From the NCBI GenBank assembly GCA_037349105.1, contig JAYJMM010000117.1:3162001-3226000 (forward strand): a stretch of 64,000 nt of DNA, in the 5' to 3' direction. The first letter of the stretch is position 1. The number at the start of each line of letters is the position of its first letter. The stretch is from Limnomonas spitsbergensis (lineage: Eukaryota > Chlorophyta > Chlorophyceae > Chlamydomonadales). Both the position numbers and the translations under genes were made by a program. Positions 56,285 to 64,000 of the stretch are shown one piece after another. The notes below the pieces were generated by a model, which had not been told where the DNA came from, did no database searches, and saw nothing but the letters and a program-made list of their open reading frames with translations.

Positions 56285-59200
56285 CTACCCCAGCGCTGTC
56301 CCTGTAGAGCTGCACTGTACAGCTGTACCGCCTGCCCCCCCGGCGTAGTCCAGAGTTGTGGCATCCCCAGACGTACCGCCTGATGTCCTACCAAATGTAA
56401 CACCAGATGCACTGTTAGAAGCAACGCCCAGTGTGGGCCAAGCGTGAATGACAGCATTCTCTCTGTCTGAGGGGTCAACCGCTTGGTCAAGGCCTCGACC
56501 AGAGCTCGTGCTCTCCCCCATGTCCGCTCCTGCCGTCCCCGCCCCCGTCCCCGCTCCCGTCTCTGCCCCTGCTCCCGCCCCTGTCCCACCTCTCTGTCCC
56601 ATCTCTATCCCCGATCTCGTCTCTGTCCCCCCTCTCGCTCCCATCCCCGCTCCCACTCCGGCTCTCATCCTGTCTGCAGCGGCTGTCCTCCCAGATACTT
56701 TTTCCCGGGCGCGGCGCTCCTCAGAGGGAACCGTGGCAACGGAGCCAAAGCTTGTAAGCCCAGAAACCTGGGAAGACGAGCTCGGCTTCGGAGCATCCTT
56801 GCTGCCGGGGCCTGCTTGGGGAAACAAGCTCCGTTTTGGGGCAGGGGTGGCTTCGCACATGCCTTGCGAGCCCTGGCTAATCGCTGGTATACCGGTAAAC
56901 AAAGTACATGGCATTTTAGTATAGGGTGTACCCTTTCCCATGTGTATGAAGCCACCAGACTGACACTGCTACAAAGAGCACCACCAGATCCTGCACCAGA
57001 TCCAACACCACCAGATCCTGCACCAGATCCAACACCACCAGATCCTGCACCAGATCCTACACCACCAGATCCTGCTCCAAGGTGCACCACCAGATCATGG
57101 GACGGCAGGGCACCCTAACCCCTGAACCCTAAGCACCACCAGATCATGGGACAGCAGGGCACCCTAAACCCTTTACCCTAAGCAACACCAGATCATGGGA
57201 CGGCAGGGCACATGCCTTGCGAGTTTTAGCTATTGGCCGGCACATACCGGTCACACGGAATTGTAGAATATCGGTCTACCGGTACCCAACCCACCAGATT
57301 CTGACATTGCATCCTGGGACATTGCAAGAGATCATGGGGCGGCTTTGCTCATGCTGTGCGAGCCCTGGCCATGAGTGTCAAGGCACCAAGACCTCCCACC
57401 TGCCCTCGAGCCTTTAACAGGCATCATCTGCTTGCACCAGATCTGCATCAGATCTGTACTGGATGTACATCATATCTGCACCAGAGATAATCTGGATACG
57501 CATCGGATCTTATCTGCGACAGATCTGCGTCAGATCTACTTCAGCTACTACCTTCCCAGGCTGGACAAACTAGAGGGAACAAGCTGTTCCGATCTCCCAG
57601 GTTGGCGGACCCCTTGTGATCCATACTCCCCACTCTCCATGCTCCCCACTCTCCGTACTCCCCACTCTCCATACTCTCCATTCCACACCTGATATAGACT
57701 TCCCCTCCCCACTCTCCATGCCACACCTGATACAGGCTGCCCCGCCTCCAAGCCCTCTGATATTAACGTCGAGGCGCCACTGATGGCTTGGCTGATGATG
57801 AAGGTGCTGCTAACAGAGGCGCCGCTGGTGGCGGTGCTGCCCTGTACCGCGGCCAGCTGCTGCTTGAGAGCCCGCACCTCAATCTGAAGCTCGTCCACTC
57901 GGCTGGCCAGTTGCTGGCGCTGAAACAGGCAGGCAGGCAGGTTAGCTATTGAATCTGATGCAAGCAGGCAGGCAGGCAGGCAGGAAAGCCATTGATTCTG
58001 AAGAAAACAGGCAAGAACGTTACCCATTTAATCTTAAGTAAGCGGGCAGTCAGGTTGGCTGCTGCTACTGCAAAGAGCAGGCAGGCAGGACGGGCAGGGC
58101 GGGCAGGCATGCAGGCGGGCAGGCATGCAGGCAGATGAGGCTTCAGCATTACCCCATCACATTTTCCCGTTGTCTTACCCGGTGTCTGTCTGCGTTGAAT
58201 CTGAGGATGGCGGGCAGGGGCAACCTGGCCGTGACCTCGGTCATGAAGTTGCGAAAAGAAGCCTCCAGCAGTTGTCCCCACTCGGGAAGGAAATGGGCCT
58301 GGACGTGGAGGCAGTCAGTCAGCCAGTTGATAGTCCGACAATTAGTCAGTCAGTTCGTCAGTCCAGTAGGCAGATGTGGTCTAGGGCAGTGGGGTCCAGA
58401 CTGACCCCAGGGGTAATGGGCATGGCAATGAAGGCAGGCAGACAGGTGCAACTGAGGCTCTGTCTAGTCCCAGTTCAGGAGGAAATTGACCTGACGATGG
58501 TGCTAGTTAGTTAGGCAGGCAGGCAGGCAAGCAGGCAGGCAGGAGGTACATTTTAATTGCCTGCCTGTCTCCAGTCTGGAAGGGAATGGGCCTGGCGGTG
58601 GAGGTAGGCCGACAGTCAGACAGTCAGACAGTCAGTCAGTCAATCAGGCAGGCACATTTTAGGATCTCGACTGTCTCCACTCTTGAGAAGAAATGGGCCT
58701 GGCGGTAGAGGCAGGCGGGCAGGCATGCGGTGCAGTTAAGGGTCGCTCCACATTTGAAAAGCCAGGTCAGCCTAATAATGTTCCTTCAGCACCTGCCACA
58801 GACGTCGTATCCTTTAAGATTCACTTCCGCCTTGGTTTAGGGTTTAGGGTTTGGCAAAGCCAACGCCGTGGTTAAAAAACCAACATGTTTTAGTGTGATT
58901 GCCAGCATCTCCCCAACAGCAGGACCTCTAGCCGCATCCAGAATTCGAATCACGCCCTCTCTGGATACCAGTGCTGTCACACAATTAAAGAAACAGCATA
59001 CATCCACTTTTTGACTTAACGACCAGTGCTCCACTTTTTTTACATGTTTCATGTCAATGATATCCCATGAAAGAATTGGAATATCCCCAAACAAGAACGG
59101 TGACACCTTTTCATAGTTTCCTATCCCTCTCGTCTGGATCCGATCCCTTCACCATGAAGGAGGAAATTCTCCTAAGGTATGGAATGGAGGTCGGGGGTAC

Positions 59201-62055
59201 GGTGCTGCTGATTCACACTTTCTCAATATTTTTTGCACGACTCACGTCACCATGAAGGCTGGATCTCTCCAAGAAAGGCTCTCGAATGAAGTTGAGCGTG
59301 CACCAGATCCATACTTTATAGATCTTGCCTCCAAGTTCCATCCCATCACCTGGAAGGCTGGATCTCTCTCAGGCTCTAAAATGAATTTGAGTGCGCACCA
59401 GATCCATGCTTTCTAGATCGTTCCTCCCAATTTCATCCCGATATTTCCTCCCAATTCTATCACATCACATGGAAGGCTGGATCTCTCCAAGGCTCTGGAA
59501 TGAAGTTGAATGCGCACCAGATCCATACTTTCCAGATCTTGCCTCCCAATTCCATCCCATTACCTGGAAGGCTGGATCTCTCCAAGGCTCTGGAATATAG
59601 GTGAGCGCACACCAGAGTCACACTTTCTAAATCTCACTTTATAGATCTTGCCTCCCAATTCCATCCCATTACCTGGAAGGCCGGATCTTTCCAAGGCTCT
59701 GGAATATAGGTGAGCGCGCACCAGGGCCGCCAAAGGGCCGCCTCAGGGCCCAGCAGCAGGTCAGAGCCGGCATGCCGGAAGAAGTCCTCCACCTGGACAA
59801 TTTCGGGTTCAGAACCCAGGAATTGAGGTTCAAGGTTAACCCCTAAACTATAGGCCCAGCATCAGGTCAAAGCCAGCTTGAAAAAACAAGTCCCAGACCT
59901 TGAGGGTTCAAATTTCAGGGTTTAGACTAGGGGGCAGTCCTCGAACTGGTGTGCTAGGTTAAAGTGTTTGGGCATACGAGTGTAAACCAGGAAAAGGTAA
60001 TCGACGTGGCCGCGCACAGGGCAAGAAAATCCAGTGTACGCGGATTATCATCGTGAGTACGGCTGCGTCATGGAGAACATACATTTTTTGATTTTAATTA
60101 CAACGTGGGGGCGACCGCTGAGCAGCCGTTACCCCTACCGCTAGATCTGGATATCCAGATCCAGAGCACACATCACTTGATTCACTTCCAAGTGGCCTGC
60201 TCTTCACTGCATGCGCATGGCCTCCTTTTTTCACGTTCCTCTCATTATAGCCCCTCCTTCCCCCTTCCCGTCCGTTCTCCTCCTTTTCTCACGTTCCTCT
60301 CATAATGGCCCCTCCTACCCCGTTCTTGTCTGTTTCCCCTCCCTCAATGAGCCACTCCTCCTTACACCTTCGATAACATCCCTCCACTAGACTGCTGCAC
60401 CTCAGCCTGTCACATCTCAATAACATCCCTCCACCAGGCTGCTGCTCCTCACTCCATCACATCTCGATTACTTCCCCCAGGAGGCTTCTCATCTTCACCC
60501 TGTGGGCTGCTTCTCACCCTGTCACGTCTGTTTCTCCGTACAGCCGTTACCAGGAGGCACTTGATGAGAGACTGCTCAAATTTGCGAATGGGCGCGTCGT
60601 ACCGCGAGTCCAGGTGGACGTACAGCCTGTATACAGCCGGGTGATAAAGGGGCCATGGCGTTATGGTCTGCCACACCTCCTGCCACACTTTCTGCCGGCC
60701 GCACCAGCTGCCACAACTCCTTCCACACTTCCTGCCATACCTGATACCACAGCTTGTGCCAAACACTGCGGTACACCTCCGGCTACACGGCGGTACACCT
60801 CCGGCTACACGGCGGTACACCTCCGGCCACACTGCAGTACACCTCCGGCCACACCTTATGCCACACCATATGCCACTGTAGGTTGTCTGGCATGCCATAT
60901 TGCTTTTGTTGATACAACGACGCTAAACGACAGAGACATCAGGCGCCAGATGCCTCAGTAGCTTAGCGTCGCTACATCAACAAACAGTCATCCCCTGGAG
61001 GGTATATTTCATCATCCAGGCGCAGCGGTGCACGCTTCCGGAGTGGGAGATTTGTGTTCTCACTCAAATGCTATGACACTAATTACGCATTGCTGCTGAA
61101 ATCCCCTCTGCCGGAACTTATGAGGCATTTCTGCTGAAACCCAAGTAAAAATGTCCCAGTCCTCATAAGACAAGCTCCTGGGCCGGGTCTCCTAGCCCTG
61201 GGTGCATCCGTTACCCACAGCTAAGCTCCTGCAGGTGTCGTGGCGTCCACGCACCCACCCAGGAGCCTTTTTGAAAGGATTACCGGTAGGCATTGCAAGA
61301 ATGTAGAACAGAGGAAGCAGAGTCTAAGCAAGAAAGAAAAAGAGCGTACCGTAACTTTAAAACAACCATGTCCTTTTTCAGCAGTGAGAGGTACCGCTGC
61401 CAGCAAGATGCCCTGTGGAGCCATGCGGCATGACTACTTACTGCATGAAGCACCACGCACCTGGTCTTAAAAAACTCCCATGTACTGGAGCAGCTGAGTG
61501 CCATGCAGAGCCATGTGGCATGAAGCACCACACACTTTGCATTCAAAACTCCCATGTACTGGAGCAGCTAAGTGCCATGCAGAGCCATGCGGCATGAAGC
61601 ACCACACACCTGGTATTCAAAAACTCCCATGTACTGGAGCAGCTGAGTGCCATGCAGAGCCATGCGGCATGAAGCACCACACACCTGGTATTCAAAAACT
61701 CCCATGTACTGGAGCAGCTGAGTGCCATGCAGAGCCATGCGGCATGAAGCACCACACACCTGGTATTTAAAAACCCCCATGTACTGGAGCAGCTGAGTGC
61801 CATGCAGAGCTATGCGGCATGAAGCACCACACACCTGGTATTCAAAAACTCCATGTACTGGAGCAGGTCTTCGAAGCGCAGGTCAGGGATGAGCTGGCCG
61901 AAGACAAGATCTGCCATGCGAGACGACTGGTAGCCACATCCCTGGTCAGAGCTCAGCTCAGAATTGAGAGAATCAAGGGTGCGTGTGAAGCCTCTGAACA
62001 AGAGGAACTCTTTGACTAAGGCATCCACGTAGGGAAGGGAGTCGAGGGAGGTCAT
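56285..62055 (-). CDS. WDR91: WDR91-like protein, N-terminal half
   Basis: WDR91 acts with its partner WDR81 on endosomes, limiting PI3-kinase activity and engaging Rab7. Exons: 61835-62055 (ATG 62055), 60518-60626, 59673-59792, 58179-58298, 57727-57919 and about 56285-56883, phases 2,0,0,0,1. Exon 1 reads VKEFLLFRGFTRTLDSLNSE, the LisH/CTLH-like start. Exon 2, LYVHLDSRYDAPIRKFEQSL and VTAVRRNRRD, exon 3, VEDFFRHAGSDLL and WRPWCALTYIPEP, and exon 4, PEWGQLLEASFRNFMTEV and RLPLPAILRFNAD, follow the WDR91 order closely. Exon 5 is a coiled coil (RVDELQIEVRALKQQLAAV). Exon 6 is a Ser/Gly/Ala linker whose donor is unclear. The C-terminal WD40 repeats were not found between 50.8 and 56.3 kb; they may be missed or absent. 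Confidence 0.85.
56960..57120 (+). repeat. CACCAGATCCTGCACCAGATC repeats
   Basis: Units of 12-24 bp (ACCACCAGATCCTGCACCAG) in WDR91 intron 5, followed by two longer units (about 57085-57205) with GGGACGGCAGGGCACCCTAA. Confidence 0.85.
57205..57390 (-). repeat. Acceptor-side copies of WDR91 exon 6
   Basis: CATGCCTTGCGAG...TATTGGCCGGCACATACCGG (57211-57250) and CATGCTGTGCGAGCCCTGGC (57350-57370) resemble the proposed exon 6 border at 56860-56900 (CATGCCTTGCGAGCCCTGGC...GGTATACCGG). Confidence 0.6.
57600..57745 (-). repeat. Donor-side copies of WDR91 exon 5
   Basis: CCACACCTGATA(C/T)A(G/-)ACT recurs at about 57683 and 57720 around the donor, with CCCCACTCTCCA(T/C)(A/G)CT units between. Confidence 0.65.
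57925..58130 (-). repeat. GGCAGGCAG low-complexity repeats
   Basis: CAGGCAGGCAGGCAGG runs and GAAAACAGGCAAGAACGTTA-type units in WDR91 intron 4; the last forms the exon 5 acceptor. Confidence 0.75.
58430..58720 (-). repeat. Acceptor-side copies of WDR91 exon 4
   Basis: GGAAATGGGCCTGGACGTGG, which spans the exon 4 acceptor at 58298, recurs as GAAATTGACCTGACGATGG (58480), GGAATGGGCCTGGCGGTGG (58578) and GAAATGGGCCTGGCGGTAG (58690), separated by AGTCAGTCAG and GGCAGGCAGG fillers. Confidence 0.85.
58834..58853 (+). repeat. Interstitial TTTAGGG run
   Basis: GGTTTAGGGTTTAGGGTTTG in WDR91 intron 3. Confidence 0.7.
58855..59235. other. Unique part of WDR91 intron 3
   Basis: No exon, RNA gene or repeat recognised. 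Confidence 0.5.
59240..59700 (-). repeat. About 100-bp repeats carrying the exon 3 donor of WDR91
   Basis: Five copies of CATCACCTGGAAGGCTGGAT CTCTCCAAGGCTCTGGAATGAA-type sequence; each contains the complement of CTTCC(A)G|GTAATG and the last about 30 nt of exon 3. GATCTTGCCTCCCAATTCCA links them. Confidence 0.9.
59793..60340. other. Unique part of WDR91 intron 2
   Basis: No feature recognised apart from two CTCCTTTT(T/C)TCACGTTCCTC repeats (about 60220 and 60275). Confidence 0.5.
60360..60540 (-). repeat. Donor-side copies of WDR91 exon 2
   Basis: GCTGC(T/A)(G/C)CTCACC-TGTCAC units at about 60390, 60430 and 60505 copy the exon 2 donor region at 60511-60530 (TTCTCACCCTGTCACGTCTG). Confidence 0.7.
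60740..60870. repeat. GGTACACCTCCGGCTACACGGC repeats
   Basis: Four to five 21-bp units in WDR91 intron 1, plus ACACTTCCTGCCATACC-like units before them. Confidence 0.8.
61440..61860 (-). repeat. 75-bp tandem repeats carrying the exon 1 donor of WDR91
   Basis: TGTACTGGAGCAG occurs at 61491, 61555, 61630, 61705, 61780 and 61854 (spacings 64, 75, 75, 75, 74). Each unit carries the complement of CAGTACATGG(G)AGTTTTTGAA TACCAG|GTGTGTGG, the last about 35 nt of exon 1 and its donor. Confidence 0.92.
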
Positions 62056-62730
62056 GACGCTACAGTCACAAAATCGTCTGCTGGGCAGCAGTTCTGGCCA
62101 GATTTAGAGAGTACACCAAACAAAATTCCATGAAAAACTTGTTACAGCATTCGAGCAAGTCAGAAGACGATCAGGTCTTCAGTGTGCATGTTTCATTGTT
62201 TCCCACTGCAACGAAGGCTTCAGGGTTTAGGATGGGGTTTGTTTTGGCGACGTCAGCGTCAGGGTTCCCTGATAAATCAAGGCAGCATCCTCTCTCTTCT
62301 TTTCGACGATAAAACAAGGACTTAACAGTCACAAATTATATAGCTGCTGATTAATAGGAGTTCGTCGTGTCGAGCATCGTCTATTCGCCTGCGTCTTTCT
62401 CGGAGGCACAGACTTCATACTAATTCATACATGATCTCTCCCTCTTTTCTCTTTCTCTTTCTCCGCCCGTCTTAACGATGTGCGCGTGGATTTTTTCTTT
62501 CCTGAATCATATTTATTTCTAGTACAGGCATGTCAAGAAAGAAAGAAAGAAAACGCCTGAGCGTGGCTTGAGGAATACGGGATTTTAAATGCCGTGTCAC
62601 GATGTCACAGTTGCTTGTACCCTGAAGCGTAGGCCCCAATAATGTCCATCCGGTGCTTAACAAACCCCTAATTGCTGCGGGCCCTTAGCAACCTTATTCG
62701 CTACGTACTCTGATTTGCAAGCTTCAGCAG
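62056..62730. promoter_or_regulatory. Divergent promoter region, WDR91 / LisH gene
   Basis: 675 bp between the two proposed start codons. No canonical TATA; includes a CTTTCTTTCTTTC-like tract near 62536-62552. Confidence 0.4.
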
Positions 62731-63815
62731 ATGAGAGGAGATGAGGATGGGCTGCCGGGCTTCCCAATCCTGCATCTACAGCTCCCCCAATACAGTGTGG
62801 AGTCCAGCCTCGCCTCGATTTCGAAGTTTCTGAGTCAGCATGGGTTCAAGTCGACCGTGGACGTTCTTGCTGTCGAGGCACAGCACCTGCAGCTGTCCCC
62901 AGCAAACACGGAAGGCCTCTCCAAGGTAGCCTCCCAGATCTCGATCCCTCACCATACGTCCCGGCATGCAAGGCTGCTTGCTACACTAAGCTCTTCCAAT
63001 AATAAGCGTGATTATATTTTTAAATGGACTGATCTCGACACACAGGACATGCTTGAAACACACGTGGCGCTCTGCCTCTCGCGGCTGCAAGGCAACTCAT
63101 CCATTGCATTGTTACTAGAGAACGGCGATTCTTTAGAGGAAGGAGAAGAAGAACCGCATGATGCATCAGCCCACCATCAAGCCCCGATAACAGGTGAAAT
63201 GGCCCCGCAAATTAAACATAATTATCTCCCTCTTCAGCGTGTAACTGATCGCTATGACATGCTTCGTAAGCATAGGGATGTATCCACTAACCTTAACGAG
63301 CCAGGCAAGCAGTTATCGACCTCCTGCCCGAGCCTGCTGCCCGGATGCCTCTCCTCTCCTCCCAGCCTGCACCATGTGTGATACTAATCCACCCATCCTA
63401 GCAGGCAGCAGGTTGCATGGCCTACTAGTGACTGCACGCTTTCTTTCAGCTGACGATGAGGGAGGCCAGGGCACTCAGGCTGTTGGGCGGCCGGCCTCAC
63501 ACTTCGTTGGTCTTAGCACAAGGCAATCATGTCACATGGCTCACATGCACACGGTGTGCTCTGCACAGGTAATGAAGAGGATCTGGAGCCAGCTGCGCCG
63601 GCCAGTATCCTGGACCTCATCAACGGAGACATGAACGGGGACATTGACATGGACGATGCTGATAACATTCCCCTTTTGGCCGGGCGCGACAGCAGTGGGG
63701 AGGGCGATGCCGACAAGCAGGCATCTGACTGCCAGCGGGATAGCGGCCGTGCGGTCTCTGTCGTTGCGGCGTCAGGAAAGGACGAGGCCGTTTGGATGCC
63801 TCGTCAGACTCGCAG
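62731..63815 (+). CDS. LisH-like domain protein, 5' part
   Basis: Exon 1 62731-63193 and exon 2 63569-63815 join in phase 1 (ATAACAG|GTGAAA ... CTGCACAG|GTAATG). Residues about 24-48 (SLASISKFLSQHGFKSTVD, then VLAVEA) fit the LisH dimerisation pattern I..FL...GF..T...L..E. Then come an unassigned helical part (KWTDLDTQDMLETHVALCL) and acidic low-complexity stretches (DSLEEGEEEPHDASAHH; DLINGDMNGDIDMDDADN). Exon 2 ends at an AG|GTGGGT donor in phase 2, so the gene continues past the right edge. Family beyond LisH not recognised. It is divergent from WDR91, which also begins with a LisH/CTLH-like segment. Confidence 0.55.
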
Positions 63816-64000
63816 GTGGGTGAGCCGAAGCACTTACACTCTGCCTAGCAGGAGTGTCTGCACAGTCTGCACATCACGGTATGCTGGTGGGTGCACTGAG
63901 CCCTGCCCAGAAGACGGAACTCACAGCTTCAGGCCTTCCATGCACTTAACCTAATCAGCCTGTCGATCCACGCCAGCACGTCGGTGCAGGCCCATGCTGG

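Overview
This is a nuclear eukaryotic window, most likely from a green alga (Chlorophyta). Genes are cut into many short exons with GT-AG and some GC-AG introns. There are short interstitial TTTAGGG runs (plant/prasinophyte-type telomere motif), degraded LINE-type retrotransposon pieces, and a secretory-pathway glycosyltransferase combining EGF-like modules with a GT47 exostosin domain, an architecture familiar from green algae. A Pyramimonadales-like prasinophyte such as Cymbomonas is a low-confidence guess. No rRNA, tRNA, CRISPR or bacterial features were seen. Exon boundaries were derived by hand from splice consensus, reading phase and protein-family similarity.

Layout. (1) 1-8.8 kb, minus strand: an RCC1-repeat beta-propeller gene with six phase-consistent exons, running off the left edge. 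(2) 9.33-29.6 kb, plus strand: a complete 14-exon EGF/exostosin (GT47) gene of 605 codons spread over 20.3 kb, more than 90 % of it intron filled with minisatellites. (3) 30.5-32.3 kb, plus: gene X, unrecognised, 272 codons, five exons. (4) 33.4-35.9 kb: degraded LINE. (5) 36.3-38.4 kb, minus: a 396-codon coiled-coil protein with two predicted membrane helices, lying in the 2.8-kb spacer between two copies of a large segmental duplication. (6) 38.74-50.82 kb: second copy of about 24.1-35.97 kb, holding a broken 5'-truncated copy of GT47 exons 8-14, an intact second gene X and a longer LINE remnant. (7) 51-54 kb: poorly resolved, possibly a plus-strand gene Y, a third degraded piece of gene X and an AGATCT-rich satellite. 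(8) 54-56 kb: LINE tails and a 52-bp satellite. (9) 56.3-62.06 kb, minus: N-terminal half of a WDR91-like gene (LisH/CTLH-like start, conserved helical region, coiled coil, Ser/Gly linker). (10) 62.73 kb onward, plus: a LisH-like gene, divergent from WDR91, running off the right edge.

The most striking signal is architectural. At a dozen or more independent splice junctions in all three well-supported genes (RCC1, GT47, WDR91), the neighbouring intron contains tandem arrays whose unit includes the splice site plus roughly 15-60 nt of the adjoining exon. The introns appear to have grown by repeated tandem duplication across exon-intron boundaries, leaving the outermost junction in use and many decoy splice sites in the intron. 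The GT47, RCC1 and WDR91 genes are functionally unrelated (Golgi glycosylation, RCC1 propeller, endosomal/Rab-type regulation); what they share is this mode of intron growth.
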